Shown piece after piece: positions 8,700 to 18,735 of a DNA stretch of 64,000 nucleotides. The notes below the pieces were generated by a model that saw only the letters and a program-made list of their open reading frames with translations, made no database searches and was not told the origin of the DNA. The translations under genes were made by a program, and so were the position numbers. The stretch is from Peptoclostridium acidaminophilum DSM 3953 (lineage in GTDB: Bacteria; Bacillota; Clostridia; Peptostreptococcales; Peptostreptococcaceae), in contig NZ_CP007452.1 of assembly GCF_000597865.1 (NCBI RefSeq), forward strand, positions 1,309,183-1,373,182, written 5' to 3'. Position 1 is the first letter of the stretch; every line of letters begins with the position of its first letter.

Positions 8700-10782
8700 C
8701 TAAAAGTGCCTTTCTCGAAAGGTTTATTCTTCCCTGGTCATCAATTTCCATCAGCTTGACCTGCACCACGTCTCCCACATTGAGCGCGTCTTCAACCTTC
8801 TCGATTCGCTCATGCGCTATGTTGGATATGTGTATAAGGCCCTCTTTGCCTGGAAGTATCTCTACAAATACTCCGAATTTCATAAGCCTTGTAACCTTGC
8901 CTGTGTAAACTTCCCCTACTTCAGGCACTTTTACAATGTTTTCTATTATGGCCTTCGCCTTTTCTCCGGCTTCGAGATTCTCAGCTGTTATGAACACCCT
9001 GCCGTCATTTTCGATATCTATCTTGACGCCGGTTTCCTCAACTATCTTAGTTATTACCTTACCGCCAGGTCCTATTACGTCCCTTATCTTGTCTACATCT
9101 ATAAGCATTTGTATTATTCTAGGTGCGTAAGGCGAAAGCTCAGTTCTTGGCGCAGTCATTGTTTCCTGCATCTTGCCAAGTATGAAGAATCTGCCTTCCT
9201 TTGCCTGCCTAAGGGCGTTTTCAAGCACGCTTCTGTCTATTCCGTGTATCTTTATGTCCATTTGTATGGCAGTTATGCCTTTTTTAGTTCCCGCCACCTT
9301 GAAGTCCATGTCGCCCAGGAAATCTTCCATTCCCTGAATATCGGATAGTATGGCTATGCTGTCGCCTTCTTTTATAAGACCCATTGCTATTCCCGAAACC
9401 ATGTCCTTTACGGGCACTCCGGCATCAAGCAGCGAAAGTGTGCTTCCACATACGCTCGCCATTGACGATGAGCCGTTCGAGCTTAGTATCTCAGACACAA
9501 GCCTTATGGCATAAGGGAATTCATCCTTGCTTGGGAGTACAGGCTCAAGCGCTCTTTCTGCAAGGGCTCCGTGTCCAATCTCTCTTCTTCCAGGTCCTCT
9601 GAGGAACTTTGCCTCACCAGTGCTGAAAGGAGGGAAATTGTAGTGGTGCATATATCTTTTTTCTTCTTTTTCATCTAGTCCGTCGAGTCTCTGAACGTCT
9701 CCGAGGGCTCCCAGCGTAGCTATAGTGAGCGCCTGTGTCTGTCCCCTTGTGAAAAGTGCAGATCCGTGAGTTCTTGGAAGCACGCCAACTTCGCTCCATA
9801 TCGGCCTTATCTCTTCAAGTCCTCTGTTGTCAGGCCTTATGCCCTCTTTAGCTATCATTGTCCTTACCTGCGTTTTGACAAGCGAGTCAAGTGCAGCCTT
9901 GACGTCCTTTTCAATCTCGCCGAAGCCTTCAGCATATTTCTCCTCGAAATAGGCTGCTGTCTCGGCCTTGACCTTGTCCATGTTTTCTACTCTTTCAAGC
10001 TTGTCGGCAGTTCTTATGGCAGAAACCATTTTATCGGTTGCGTATTCATTAACCATTTCCTTTATCTGGGGATCGGTTTCAAATACAACATATTCCTGCT
10101 TTGCCTTTCCTTCCTTGGCAACTATACCGTCAACGAAATCGACTATTTTCTTAATCTCGTCATGAGCCTCGATTATGGCTTCAATCATTATCTCTTCGCT
10201 TACTTCATCTGCGCCTGCTTCGACCATCATTATGGCATCTCTTGTACCTGAAACCACTAGATACATTGCGCTATTTTCCCTTTCGTCAAGCCTTGGATTC
10301 ACAACAAGCTGGCCGTCAACGAGTCCTACTGAAACCGCTCCCGTAGGCCCTGCAAAAGGAACTGATGATATTGAAAGGGCGATAGATGAGCCTATCATAG
10401 CAACTATGTCAGGATTGCAGTCCTGATCTACAGAAAGCACCTTTGTTATGACCTGAACTTCGTTTCTGTATCCCTTTGGGAAAAGCGGCCTTATCGGCCT
10501 GTCTATAAGTCTCGAGGTCAATACTGCCCTCTCTGAAGGTCTTCCTTCTCTTTTTATGAAACCTCCCGGGATTTTACCTACAGCATAAGTTTTCTCCTCG
10601 TAATCAACGCTCAGAGGGAAAAAGTCTATACCTTCCCTAGGTGAAGCTGAAGCACATACAGTTGCAAGCACAACCGTGTCCCCGTATCTTACCATGCAGC
10701 TTCCATCAGCCTGCTCTGCAACCTTGCCAATCTCAACAGTCAGCGCTCTTCCCGCCAGGTTCATTTCATAACTACTGTACAT
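8692..10782 (-). CDS. pnp: Polyribonucleotide nucleotidyltransferase (PNPase)
   Basis: Phosphorolytic 3'-5' exoribonuclease, trimeric, acting in mRNA turnover with RNase Y. The 696-aa product has two RNase PH-like domains, a KH domain ([13 protein letters not shown], about residue 560) and a C-terminal S1 domain (from about GEVYTGKV, 622-690). The ATG is preceded by AAGGAGG. It follows rpsO, the standard bacterial pairing, but a terminator separates the two, so pnp needs readthrough or a weak promoter in the ~60-base gap, where a TATAAT with no clear -35 box is present. Confidence 0.97.
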   Translation of the reverse strand: MYSSYEMNLAGRALTVEIGKVAEQADGSCMVRYGDTVVLATVCASASPREGIDFFPLSVDYEEKTYAVGKIPGGFIKREGRPSERAVLTSRLIDRPIRPLFPKGYRNEVQVITKVLSVDQDCNPDIVAMIGSSIALSISSVPFAGPTGAVSVGLVDGQLVVNPRLDERENSAMYLVVSGTRDAIMMVEAGADEVSEEIMIEAIIEAHDEIKKIVDFVDGIVAKEGKAKQEYVVFETDPQIKEMVNEYATDKMVSAIRTADKLERVENMDKVKAETAAYFEEKYAEGFGEIEKDVKAALDSLVKTQVRTMIAKEGIRPDNRGLEEIRPIWSEVGVLPRTHGSALFTRGQTQALTIATLGALGDVQRLDGLDEKEEKRYMHHYNFPPFSTGEAKFLRGPGRREIGHGALAERALEPVLPSKDEFPYAIRLVSEILSSNGSSSMASVCGSTLSLLDAGVPVKDMVSGIAMGLIKEGDSIAILSDIQGMEDFLGDMDFKVAGTKKGITAIQMDIKIHGIDRSVLENALRQAKEGRFFILGKMQETMTAPRTELSPYAPRIIQMLIDVDKIRDVIGPGGKVITKIVEETGVKIDIENDGRVFITAENLEAGEKAKAIIENIVKVPEVGEVYTGKVTRLMKFGVFVEILPGKEGLIHISNIAHERIEKVEDALNVGDVVQVKLMEIDDQGRINLSRKALLEK

Positions 10783-10830
10783 AAACTACCTCCTTCCGAA
10801 ATAACAACGCCTAAAAATTACTTGTCCTTC

Positions 10831-10864
10831 TATTATAGAAAAAGAGCAGGTTTAACCCGCTCTT
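10831..10864 (-). terminator. Terminator of rpsO
   Basis: AAGAGC...GCTCTT stem (10864-10859 with 10847-10842) with an inner GGTT/AACC pairing, followed by a T-rich tail (TTTTTCTATAAT), immediately after the rpsO stop. In other bacteria this rpsO-pnp spacer is a processing site. Confidence 0.75.
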
Positions 10865-10865
10865 G

Positions 10866-11132
10866 CTACTTTCTTAAACCAAGTTTTTTAATTAGCTCCT
10901 GATATCTTACAAGATCTTTATCCTTAAGATATCTAAGCAGGTTCCTTCTCTTACCAACCATCTTGAAAAGACCTCTTCTTGAGTGGTGATCCTTCTTGTG
11001 AGTCTTAAGGTGATCATTAAGCTGGTTTATTCTTGTAGTAAGTATTGCTACTTGAACCTCAGGAGAACCAGTATCATTTTCACAAGTCTTGAACTGCTCG
11101 ATTATGCTTTGCTTTGCTACTTTTTCTAACAT
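10866..11132 (-). CDS. rpsO: 30S ribosomal protein S15
   Basis: Primary 16S rRNA-binding protein of the small-subunit platform. The 88-aa product matches the family length and carries the diagnostic central stretch DHHSRRGL and the RRNLLRYLK helix. The ATG is preceded by GGAGG. It is the last gene of the rimP-nusA-infB-ribF run, with a 68-base gap after ribF that holds a strong hairpin, probably a leader element for autoregulation by S15. Confidence 0.97.
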   Translation of the reverse strand: MLEKVAKQSIIEQFKTCENDTGSPEVQVAILTTRINQLNDHLKTHKKDHHSRRGLFKMVGKRRNLLRYLKDKDLVRYQELIKKLGLRK

Positions 11133-11159
11133 TACAGCACCTCCATTTTATTATCCCCA

Positions 11160-11198
11160 TTTGCCAAGTATACGTTGGTGACTCGAATACTTAGCAAA
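11160..11198 (-). promoter_or_regulatory. Hairpin in rpsO leader (candidate S15 autoregulatory element)
   Basis: A 12-bp stem (11198-11187 with 11171-11160) and 15-base loop begin 3 bases after the ribF stop. The single irregular pair is G-U on the minus-strand RNA but a C/A mismatch on the other strand, which argues for function as rpsO leader RNA. No T-run follows, so it is not a usual terminator. The rpsO ribosome-binding site lies about 15 bases downstream. Confidence 0.6.
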
Positions 11199-11200
11199 GG

Positions 11201-12154
11201 TTAATTACCACTTTGTATTGTACCATATTGAAATTTGCAAGTAAATAGTTTTTTGATATTTTGAACGTCGTTTTGGAGCTGTACTTTCAGCTCTTCGATG
11301 GAATTGAATTTTATTTCATTCCTTAGCCTGTCCAGGAAAATTATTCTGGCAGTCCTTCCATATACATCGCCGCAAAAACCTATTATGTGTGTTTCCACGG
11401 AAAGCCTGCTGCCGTCAATCGTTGGGTTGTAGCCGACATTTGTGGCCCCGCAGTATTCCCTGCCATCAAGCAGCACTTTGGTGTAATAGACTCCTGTTTT
11501 TGGTATCAGCGCGCTCTCGTCTGCCTGTATGTTTATAGTTGGAAAGCCTATCTGCCTTCCGAATTTTCTGCCGTGAATTATCGTGCCGCTTACATCATAT
11601 TCTCTTCCGAGCATTATACCAGCTTCCCTTACATTGCCTTCGCTGAGCATCCTTCTTATAAGAGAGCTGCTTATCTTCTGCCCGTTCCTTAGTATGGGTT
11701 CTATTACATCGATACTGTAGCCGTAGTCTTTGGAGAGCCGCTCGAGCTTGTGTATGTCTCCGGCTCTATTTTTGCCGAATCTGAAGTCATATCCAACAAC
11801 TACAGCCTTGGCCCTTAGCTTTTCAACCAGTATATTATTCACAAACTTTTCCGGTTCCAGTCCGGAAATTTTTTCATCGAATGGCAGGCTGACAAAAATC
11901 TTTATGCCCATGTCTTCTATCAATCTGAGCTTTTCGGCCTTGACCGTTAAAAGCCTTACATGCTTCCCCTTCAAAAAATCGCTGGGGTGGTTTTCAAACG
12001 TCAGCAGCAGACTCTTAAGTCCTCTTTTTTCCTGGACATCCACGGCCTTTTTTATCAGGCTTTGATGCCCAAGGTGAACCCCGTCGAAATTTCCTATGGT
12101 GACCACCGTATCTTCATTTATTGTTATCTGGTCCAAACTGCTGTATATCTCCAT
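11201..12154 (-). CDS. ribF: Bifunctional riboflavin kinase / FAD synthetase
   Basis: Makes FMN from riboflavin, then FAD from FMN, both with ATP. The 317-aa product has the N-terminal nucleotidyltransferase domain with GNFDGVHLGH (about 21-30) and the ISSSLIR motif, and a C-terminal riboflavin kinase barrel (about 180-305, GRKFGRQIGFPT...TNVGYNPT). It lies directly after truB in the nusA operon, as in Bacillus. No FMN riboswitch is seen upstream, consistent with a housekeeping role. Confidence 0.95.
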   Translation of the reverse strand: MEIYSSLDQITINEDTVVTIGNFDGVHLGHQSLIKKAVDVQEKRGLKSLLLTFENHPSDFLKGKHVRLLTVKAEKLRLIEDMGIKIFVSLPFDEKISGLEPEKFVNNILVEKLRAKAVVVGYDFRFGKNRAGDIHKLERLSKDYGYSIDVIEPILRNGQKISSSLIRRMLSEGNVREAGIMLGREYDVSGTIIHGRKFGRQIGFPTINIQADESALIPKTGVYYTKVLLDGREYCGATNVGYNPTIDGSRLSVETHIIGFCGDVYGRTARIIFLDRLRNEIKFNSIEELKVQLQNDVQNIKKLFTCKFQYGTIQSGN

Positions 12155-12169
12155 AAGTCCATCTCCAAA

Positions 12170-13075
12170 TTACACAAGTAATTTATAGCTTTTTATGCAC
12201 AGCTGATCTTCCACAAGGCATCCCCTGCCTATGCCGTAGAAGACTCCCTGGGAATAGACCCGTACCAGATCGCCCTCTTGAATACCAGCGCCTGCTGTGA
12301 AGCCTTTGCCATACACATAGGCTCCGTTTAGAAAGGATTTCATTGCAGACTCAAATATGTCCACCTGGTTGTACTCCTTTAGCGCATAGTCTGTCGGCAA
12401 AAGAATATCCTTTGCGCCGTCAAGCTTTAATGCCGCTTCAAATTCCTCTATTGTGTGTGAATTTTCAAGGTTGAATTCACCCGAGGCCATTCTAAGCAGG
12501 AACGACATGTAGCCGTGGCATCCTAGTGCCTCGCCCATGTCGTTGCATATGCTCCGGACATAAGTGCCCTTTGAGCATTCCACATCGAACAGCACGCTTC
12601 TTCCTTCTATCCTCACAACCCGGATGTCGTGTATGAATATCTTCCTGGACTTTATCTCTATATCGCTCTTTCCTGCTCTGGCAAGCTCGTATAGTTTTTT
12701 GCCGTTCACTTTGAGCGCCGAATATATCGGAGGCTGCTGGAGCTGCTCTCCGCTGTAGCTCTCTATTGCACTTTTTATGGCATCATCCGCTGGCACGTCA
12801 AAATCCTCGGCTTTTTCCAGAATGGCTCCGAAGGAGTCGTATGTGTCTGTCTTTATCCCCAGAGTCAGCTCTGCTCTGTTATTTTTTTTCTTTTCTTGTA
12901 TAAACTCACATATTCTTGTAGCCTTGCCTATGCAAACCGGGAGCACGCCTGCTGCATTTGGGTCAAGCGTGCCGGTATGGCCGATTTTCTTTATTCCCGT
13001 TATTTTTCTAAGCATTCCTACAACATCATGCGAAGTCATACCTGTTGGTTTCAGTATGTTAACTATGCCGTTCAA
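12170..13075 (-). CDS. truB: tRNA pseudouridine-55 synthase
   Basis: Isomerises U55 in the T-arm of tRNAs. The 301-aa product begins MNGIVNILKPTGMTS and has the catalytic motif GTLDPNAAGVLP with Asp38, then a C-terminal PUA-like region. The start is TTG 13075 behind GGTGATATA. It lies between nrnA and ribF in the nusA operon. Confidence 0.95.
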   Translation of the reverse strand: MNGIVNILKPTGMTSHDVVGMLRKITGIKKIGHTGTLDPNAAGVLPVCIGKATRICEFIQEKKKNNRAELTLGIKTDTYDSFGAILEKAEDFDVPADDAIKSAIESYSGEQLQQPPIYSALKVNGKKLYELARAGKSDIEIKSRKIFIHDIRVVRIEGRSVLFDVECSKGTYVRSICNDMGEALGCHGYMSFLLRMASGEFNLENSHTIEEFEAALKLDGAKDILLPTDYALKEYNQVDIFESAMKSFLNGAYVYGKGFTAGAGIQEGDLVRVYSQGVFYGIGRGCLVEDQLCIKSYKLLV

Positions 13076-13092
13076 TATATCACCACTTCACC

Positions 13093-14061
13093 TTATAACT
13101 TCAAAGCCTTTTTAAGTTCGGCAATAACTAGCAGCTTTGCATTCTCAATGGTATCTGATATAGTACAGCCCGCCGCTCTGACATGGCCCCCGCCCCCGAA
13201 TTTCTGGGCTATGGCATTGACATCTGCATATTCCTTGGATCTCAGGCTTACTTTTATGTCGTCTTTTGACTTTTCCTTGAACAGAACTGCTATTTCAACG
13301 TTTTCTATGTCCCTTGCATAGTCGATTATGCCTTCCGTGCTGTTTGAATCTACGCCATGCCTTTGGAACATCTCCTGCGTAAGCTCAATAGAGGCGATAC
13401 TGTCTCCATGGAGCGAAAGCGTCTCGAGCGCGTCGCCCAGAAGCTTCATCCTGCTGTAGGAATTGCTCTGGAAAAGATTCTTGACTATGCTGTCCTTGTC
13501 TATGCCTATTTTCATTATTTCACATGCCATTTTGAAGCTGTCTGCACCAGCATTCGAGTACATGAAGTTCCCCGTATCTGTTATGAGGCCTGTATAGAGG
13601 CATGACGCAATAGCCGAGTCTACAAGCTCAGTCTTTTTTTCCTTTGAAATCTGCTTTAGGATATAATAGACTATTTCGCTTGTCGAGGATGCCTCCTTGT
13701 CTACATAGTTGACATCCCCAAAGCAGTCATTGCTGACATGGTGATCTATATTTATAATGCTCTCTGCGCCTTCTTTCACGGCCTCGCTGCAGCAGAGCCT
13801 TTTGGCGTCGCCGCAGTCAAGTGCTATAAGGCTGTACTTTTCCGGCAGAGCTCCTTCTAAAACGCTTGCTCCCGAGAGCCTCATGAGGAACTCAAGATTG
13901 GCAGGCACAGCATCGTCCATAACCACAAATGCCTTCTTCTTGAGCCTCCGAAGCGCCATGCAAAGACCCGTAAGCGAGCCTATGCTGTCCCCGTCCGGAT
14001 TGCAGTGGGATGTTACTATAAAGCATTCTCCCTCAAGCAGCTTGTCCATTAGCTTAATCAT
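13093..14061 (-). CDS. nrnA: DHH-family oligoribonuclease / pAp phosphatase
   Basis: Degrades short RNA oligonucleotides (nanoRNA) and dephosphorylates 3'-phosphoadenosine 5'-phosphate. The 322-aa product has the family's metal motifs: SHCNPDGDS (H19, D23, D25), LDCGD, DHH (106-108) and a C-terminal DHHA1 domain with [12 protein letters not shown] start at ATG 14061, after GAAGG, overlapping the rbfA stop by 8 bases; ATG 14076 is possible but less well placed. Sitting between rbfA and truB, it takes part in an RNA-metabolism operon. Confidence 0.9.
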   Translation of the reverse strand: MIKLMDKLLEGECFIVTSHCNPDGDSIGSLTGLCMALRRLKKKAFVVMDDAVPANLEFLMRLSGASVLEGALPEKYSLIALDCGDAKRLCCSEAVKEGAESIINIDHHVSNDCFGDVNYVDKEASSTSEIVYYILKQISKEKKTELVDSAIASCLYTGLITDTGNFMYSNAGADSFKMACEIMKIGIDKDSIVKNLFQSNSYSRMKLLGDALETLSLHGDSIASIELTQEMFQRHGVDSNSTEGIIDYARDIENVEIAVLFKEKSKDDIKVSLRSKEYADVNAIAQKFGGGGHVRAAGCTISDTIENAKLLVIAELKKALKL

Positions 14062-14413
14062 TGTTGCCTTCTTCATCCTTTAGCTTGTCGATAAGCTTGG
14101 ACATGTATATGCCCCGCTCAATCGAATCATCGAGCTTGAACACTACCTCAGGTGTATACCTTAGCTTTATGTCCCTGCCGATTTCCTTCCTTATGAAGCC
14201 GCTTGCACTTTTCAGGCCTTTTAGCGCAGCCTCCTTGTCACCCATAAGCACGCTTACGTATACGTATGCATATTTGAAGTCCTCAGTGACATCGACTTCT
14301 GTTATGCTAGTCAACGTCGAAACCCTTGGATCTTTTATCTCTCCGGATTGGATCATTGTGCTTATTATCTTTTTGATCTCTTCACCGATTCTTTTTAATC
14401 GCATTTGTCCCAT
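14054..14413 (-). CDS. rbfA: 30S ribosome-binding factor A
   Basis: Late-stage 30S maturation factor that helps 16S 5'-end processing and binds free small subunits. The 119-aa product has a single KH-like fold with [11 protein letters not shown] at the start, [18 protein letters not shown] in the centre and [12 protein letters not shown] near the end, all family hallmarks. It follows infB with a ~30-base gap; ylxP, found between them in Bacillus, is absent. Confidence 0.95.
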   Translation of the reverse strand: MGQMRLKRIGEEIKKIISTMIQSGEIKDPRVSTLTSITEVDVTEDFKYAYVYVSVLMGDKEAALKGLKSASGFIRKEIGRDIKLRYTPEVVFKLDDSIERGIYMSKLIDKLKDEEGNND

Positions 14414-14444
14414 GGCCTTATTTCCTTTCTAGGGTTTAAACCAT

Positions 14445-16430
14445 CTATTTTTTCTTCCTGGCAACTTCCTTCATTACATATGCCTCAAGTATGTCTCCCA
14501 GCTTGAGGTCGTTGAAGTTTTCAACGCTCATGCCGCACTCATAGCCTGAAGCAACCTCTTTTGCATCATCCTTGAATCTTTTTAGCGATGCCAGCTTGCC
14601 ATCGTGAATTATTATTCCGTCTCTTACAATTCTTATCTGAGAATTTCTTTGTATCTTTCCATCAGTCACATAGCAGCCTGCTATTGTTCCAATTCCAGAC
14701 ACCTTGTAAATCTCTCTGATTTCAGCCTTGCCGGTTTCCTCTTCAACAAATTCAGGCTCAAGCATTCCGTGCATTGCATCCTTTATGTCCTCAATTGCAT
14801 CGTATATTACCCTGTAAGTCCTTACGTCGACGCTTTCCCTCTCGGCAAGAGATTTGGCTCCCGGCATTGGCCTTACGTTGAATCCTATTATTATTGCATT
14901 AGAAGCTGCAGCAAGCATTACGTCCGATTCAGTTATTGCTCCTGCGCCGCCGTGTATAACCCTGACAGCGACCTCGTCATGGCTTAGCTTTTCAAGCGAT
15001 TGCTTCACAGCCTGAACAGATCCCTGCACGTCAGCCTTAACTATTACATTCAGATCTTTTATTGCGCCTTCTTGCATCTGCTTGAAGAAGTCATCAAGCG
15101 AAACCTTCTGGCCGGCCTTAAGCATGTCTTCCCTTGCCCTGGCCTTTCTCTTGTCTGCTATGCTCCTTGCAATCTTGTCGCTTCCTACTACAACAAACTG
15201 ATCTCCTGCGTTAGGCACATCCGACAGTCCAAGTATTTCAACAGGCATTGAAGGTGTGGCTTTTTTTACATTTTTGCCCTTGTCATCAATCATTGCCCTG
15301 ATCTTGCCATATGTCGAACCAACAACTAAAGGGTCTCCCACTTTCAGAGTTCCGTTTTGAACTATTACAGTGGCAACAGGGCCCCTGCCCTTGTCAAGCT
15401 CGCCTTCGACTACTGTTCCCACGGCCTTCCTGTCTGGATTAGCCTTTAGCTCTTCCATTTCAGCGACTATGAGTATCATCTCAAGCAGCGTGTCTATGTT
15501 TTCGTTCTTGAGGGCCGATACAGGCACAGATATTACTTCTCCGCCCCAATCCTCTACAAGAAGTCCCTGGTCTGCAAGCTCCTGCTTTACCTTGTCCGGA
15601 TTTGCCGAAGGCTTGTCCATTTTATTTACTGCCACTATAATTGGGACATTGGCCGCCTTGGCGTGGTTGATAGCCTCTATAGTCTGAGGCATTACGCCGT
15701 CGTCTGCCGCAACTACTAGTATGGCTATGTCAGTCACCTGGGCTCCCCTTGCCCTCATCGATGTGAACGCCTCGTGGCCCGGAGTGTCCAGGAATGTTAT
15801 TTTTTTGCCGTCTATCTTTACCGTATATGCTCCGATATGCTGAGTTATGCCGCCTGCCTCTTTTGCCTGTACATTTGCATTTCTTATGGCGTCAAGCAGC
15901 TTGGTTTTTCCGTGGTCAACGTGGCCCATTACAGTCACTATAGGAGGTCTTGTTACAAGATCCTCCTCCTTGTCCTCTTCTATTGCTATGTCCTGAACTT
16001 CTTCTTCCTCTTCCATGCAAATCTCATAGCCAAACTCGAATGCCATTTCGTTGGCTACGTCTATGTCCACCTCGTTGTTTATAGTGGCCATTATGCCTCT
16101 TTTGAAAAGCACTGTGATTATTTCAGCCGGCGTTTTTCCAAGAAGCTTTGCCAGCTCTGATACAGTAAGTGATCCCTTGAAAGTCAGTTTCTCAAGCTCA
16201 ACGGATTCTTCCTCAGCCTCAGTGTCTGCCGATTCCATATCGCCTGCTGCCTTTGCCGTCGAAGCTTTTTTCTCGTCGCCGAGCAGCTCCACTATCAAAT
16301 CAGCTTCATCTTCCTCTAATGTACTCATGTGATTTGCCACCTTTATATCCAGCTCCTCAAGCCTTTCAATGAGCTCCTTGCTTGAAATTCCCAGCTCCTG
16401 CGCCAGTTTATATACCCTTGTCCTTGACAT
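14445..16430 (-). CDS. infB: Translation initiation factor IF-2
   Basis: GTPase that delivers initiator tRNA to the 30S subunit and promotes subunit joining. The 661-aa product is a compact IF-2 with a short acidic N-terminus and IF2_N modules, then the G domain: GHVDHGKT (169-176), DTPGHE and NKMD, followed by the beta-barrel and C-terminal fMet-tRNA-binding domains. I start at ATG 16430 ([11 protein letters not shown]), after AGGGGGTGAG; the longer GTG start at 16439 is inside that site. The 5' end overlaps ylxQ by 23 bases. Confidence 0.97.
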   Translation of the reverse strand: MSRTRVYKLAQELGISSKELIERLEELDIKVANHMSTLEEDEADLIVELLGDEKKASTAKAAGDMESADTEAEEESVELEKLTFKGSLTVSELAKLLGKTPAEIITVLFKRGIMATINNEVDIDVANEMAFEFGYEICMEEEEEVQDIAIEEDKEEDLVTRPPIVTVMGHVDHGKTKLLDAIRNANVQAKEAGGITQHIGAYTVKIDGKKITFLDTPGHEAFTSMRARGAQVTDIAILVVAADDGVMPQTIEAINHAKAANVPIIVAVNKMDKPSANPDKVKQELADQGLLVEDWGGEVISVPVSALKNENIDTLLEMILIVAEMEELKANPDRKAVGTVVEGELDKGRGPVATVIVQNGTLKVGDPLVVGSTYGKIRAMIDDKGKNVKKATPSMPVEILGLSDVPNAGDQFVVVGSDKIARSIADKRKARAREDMLKAGQKVSLDDFFKQMQEGAIKDLNVIVKADVQGSVQAVKQSLEKLSHDEVAVRVIHGGAGAITESDVMLAAASNAIIIGFNVRPMPGAKSLAERESVDVRTYRVIYDAIEDIKDAMHGMLEPEFVEEETGKAEIREIYKVSGIGTIAGCYVTDGKIQRNSQIRIVRDGIIIHDGKLASLKRFKDDAKEVASGYECGMSVENFNDLKLGDILEAYVMKEVARKKK

Positions 16431-16737
16431 AAGGCTCACCCCCTAATAATTCCTTCAGTCTCTTGTGAAATTCTGCATTCTTTATCCCGACCGCAGCTCT
16501 ATTTTCTTTTCCTATAGCTCTGCTTATTTCGTCTTTACTGAAACATATATAAAAATCTACCCCGTAGCTTTTGGCCTTGTCTGAGAGCTTCTTTTTAGTG
16601 TTGTCTGAAGCATCCTGTGCTATTATCAAAAGCCGCAGTGAATTCCTTCTGATTTCATTGACCAAAGCGTCTTCCCCTGTAACCAGGTTTCCGCTTTTTG
16701 CTGCAAAACCAAGCAACGTAAGAACGCTACTTTTCAT
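16408..16737 (-). CDS. ylxQ: L7Ae-family ribosomal/RNA-binding protein YlxQ
   Basis: Small L7Ae-like protein of the nusA-infB operon; the family binds kink-turn-type RNA, but the role of YlxQ itself is not settled. The 109-aa product shows the fold's pattern: [17 protein letters not shown] at the N-terminus and [18 protein letters not shown] in the middle. It overlaps ylxR by 11 bases and infB by 23 bases, implying tightly coupled translation. Confidence 0.88.
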   Translation of the reverse strand: MKSSVLTLLGFAAKSGNLVTGEDALVNEIRRNSLRLLIIAQDASDNTKKKLSDKAKSYGVDFYICFSKDEISRAIGKENRAAVGIKNAEFHKRLKELLGGEPYVKDKGI

Positions 16738-16996
16738 ATTTTTTTAGCTCCTCTCTGAGCTTGTCATATACCTCATCTGGTATTTCGACGTTTAGCGCTC
16801 TGGATAGCGACTTTTTCTTTATAGCATCTTCAAGGCATGCAAGGCTGCATATATAAGCCCCTCTTCCATTGGCCTTCCCCGAATGATCCAGAAATACGTC
16901 GCCTTCCTTTGTTCTTACTATCCTAAGAAGCGTCTTCTTGTCGCTTCTTTCCTGACAGCTTACGCATTTTCTTAAAGGTGTTTTCCTCTTTTTCAA
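16727..16996 (-). CDS. ylxR: YlxR/RnpM family RNA-binding protein
   Basis: Small basic protein; the family member RnpM of Bacillus has been described as a modulator of RNase P. The 89-aa product has the family pattern RKCVSCQERSDKKTLLRIVR, then a GKANGRGAYIC turn and LACLEDAIKKKSLSRAL. Starts at TTG 16996, 7 bases after GGAGGTG. It lies between nusA and ylxQ in the standard order. Confidence 0.9.
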   Translation of the reverse strand: MKKRKTPLRKCVSCQERSDKKTLLRIVRTKEGDVFLDHSGKANGRGAYICSLACLEDAIKKKSLSRALNVEIPDEVYDKLREELKKYEK

Positions 16997-17014
16997 ATCA
17001 AAGCACCTCCAGAC

Positions 17015-18133
17015 TTAATTGTTTTCGTCAAGCTCGGCTTCAGTTTCAGCCTCTATCTGGGCATCCTGCAAAGCATGCTCAGATGGATCACCACTTGTGC
17101 CCGCCTGGCTTTCGCTCTTTATGTCAATCTTCCAGTTTGTAAGCTTCGCAGCCAGTCTTGCATTCTGGCCCTCCTTGCCTATGGCAAGCGAAAGCTGGTA
17201 GTCTGGCACTATGACTTTTGCGCTCTTTTCAGCTTCAAATATTTCCACCGATATGACCTTCGACGGGCTAAGCGAATTTGAAATGTATTCAGCCATGTCT
17301 TCGCTGTATTTTATTATATCTATTTTTTCTCCGTTGATTTCATCGACTACAGTTTTAACCCTGGTGCCTTTTGGCCCAACGCAAGATCCAACCGGGTCAA
17401 CATTCTCATCGACCGAGGATACCGCGATCTTTGTTCTTGATCCGGCCTCTCTGGCTATTGAATTTATCTGCACCGTACCTTCATATATCTCGGGCACTTC
17501 AAGCTCGAAAAGTCTCTTTACAATCCCTGGATGGCTTCTTGAAAGGAATATCTGAGGACCTTTGGTTGTCTTTTTGACCTCGGTTATATACGCTTTTATT
17601 CTTTGTCCTATACTGAACTCTTCGCCCGGAATCTGCTCTGTCGCGTTCAGTACGCCCTCTGTCTTTCCAAGCGACACATAGACTATGCCCTTTGACACTC
17701 TTGCCACAGTGCCTGTTATGATCTCAGACTCCCTGTTTGTGTACTCGCTGAATATCACATCTCTTTCAGCCTCTTTAATTCTTTGGACTACTACCTGCTT
17801 TGCATTTTGCGCGGCTATCCTTCCAAAGTCCCTAGGAGTTACTTCTTCCTCTATTATGTCGCCCACTTCTATTGAGGCGCCGTATTTGGCTCTTGCATCC
17901 TCTAGCAGTATTTCCAAAAGGGCATCTTCTATTTCCTCAACCACGTTTTTTTCTGAAAACACTTTTATGTCGCCAGTTTCGCGGTCAATTTTGATTCTCA
18001 CGTTCTGAGAAGAGCCAAAGTTTTTCTTGTAGGCTGAAACCAAAGCAGCTTCTATAGTGTCTATGAGTATGTCCTTTGCAACACCTTTTTCCTTTTCTAT
18101 CTGCTCCAGAGCCAGTATGAACTCAGCATTCAT
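17015..18133 (-). CDS. nusA: Transcription termination/antitermination factor NusA
   Basis: RNA-polymerase-binding factor that affects pausing, intrinsic termination and rRNA antitermination. The 372-aa product has the N-terminal polymerase-binding domain (1-125), an S1 domain (about 135-200, ITGTVARVSKGIVYVSLG) and two KH domains (GPKGTRVKTVVDEI and AIGKEGQNARLAAKLT), with a short acidic tail and no E. coli-type acidic repeats. The ATG follows GGAGGAAAT. It is second in the rimP operon, whose leader holds a terminator-like hairpin that NusA could act on. Confidence 0.96.
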   Translation of the reverse strand: MNAEFILALEQIEKEKGVAKDILIDTIEAALVSAYKKNFGSSQNVRIKIDRETGDIKVFSEKNVVEEIEDALLEILLEDARAKYGASIEVGDIIEEEVTPRDFGRIAAQNAKQVVVQRIKEAERDVIFSEYTNRESEIITGTVARVSKGIVYVSLGKTEGVLNATEQIPGEEFSIGQRIKAYITEVKKTTKGPQIFLSRSHPGIVKRLFELEVPEIYEGTVQINSIAREAGSRTKIAVSSVDENVDPVGSCVGPKGTRVKTVVDEINGEKIDIIKYSEDMAEYISNSLSPSKVISVEIFEAEKSAKVIVPDYQLSLAIGKEGQNARLAAKLTNWKIDIKSESQAGTSGDPSEHALQDAQIEAETEAELDENN

Positions 18134-18149
18134 GATTGTAATTTCCTCC

Positions 18150-18611
18150 TTAAAACTTTACGGCGAGTCTTATAACCGCCACGTCTTTTCTATTGAATTC
18201 AAGCATATTTCCGTTTGAATTTATCTTTATTAAATCTCCCTCAAAAAGCCCTACGAGTTCTCCTTCGAAATGCTTTTCGCCGTCGATTGGCTTGTAGAGG
18301 CTAAGTTCTACGTCTCTTCCTTCGAATGTTTCGAAATCTTTTTCTTTCTTGAGCTTTCTGTCAAGTCCCGGTGATGAAACCTCCAGATAGTAATTGTCTT
18401 TTATTATGTCGGCTTCATCCAGCTTTTCTCCGACATACACGCTTACCTTCTGGCAGTCATCGATGTTGACTCCGCCTGGCTTGTCTATATATATTCGAAG
18501 GAACCAATCTTTCCCCTCTTTTACATATTCCACATCAACAAGCTCATAGCCTTCGCTTTTTATTACCGGCATTGCCATTTCTTCCACTAATGCAACCACA
18601 TGTTTGCTCAT
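18150..18611 (-). CDS. rimP: Ribosome maturation factor RimP
   Basis: Needed for assembly of the 30S subunit. The 153-aa product has the RimP N-terminal domain (GYELVDVEYVKEGKDWFLRIYIDKPGGV) with the conserved SSPGLDR segment (about 99-105), and a C-terminal SH3-like domain. The ATG follows GGGGG. First gene of the nusA-infB operon. Confidence 0.95.
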   Translation of the reverse strand: MSKHVVALVEEMAMPVIKSEGYELVDVEYVKEGKDWFLRIYIDKPGGVNIDDCQKVSVYVGEKLDEADIIKDNYYLEVSSPGLDRKLKKEKDFETFEGRDVELSLYKPIDGEKHFEGELVGLFEGDLIKINSNGNMLEFNRKDVAVIRLAVKF

Positions 18612-18635
18612 CGCCGTACCCCCATGGTTTTATAA

Positions 18636-18664
18636 AAGCAAAGAGTGGGTAATTTCTCCCACTC
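18636..18664 (-). terminator. Terminator-like hairpin in rimP-nusA leader (also end of polC)
   Basis: GAGTGGG/CCCACTC stem (18664-18658 with 18649-18643), an 8-base loop and a T-rich tail (TTTGCTTTT). It lies downstream of the nusA-operon promoter, so it terminates polC readthrough but must also be passed by operon transcripts. Attenuation is possible. Confidence 0.65.
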
Positions 18665-18702
18665 CTTCAATAGATTCATAGTTGATAGTTTTTGCCATAG
18701 AT

Positions 18703-18731
18703 AGTATAACATACACTGACTCTATTTGCAA
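18703..18731 (-). promoter_or_regulatory. Sigma-A promoter of the rimP-nusA-infB operon
   Basis: TTGCAA (18731-18726), a 17-base spacer and TATACT (18708-18703), beginning 5 bases after the polC stop. The predicted leader before rimP is about 85 bases. Confidence 0.82.
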
Positions 18732-18735
18732 ATCA

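Noticed and set aside
10783-10841. Promoter for pnp in the rpsO-pnp gap
   Set aside because: A TATAAT is present but no acceptable -35 box at 16-18 bases; the upstream bases belong to the rpsO terminator.
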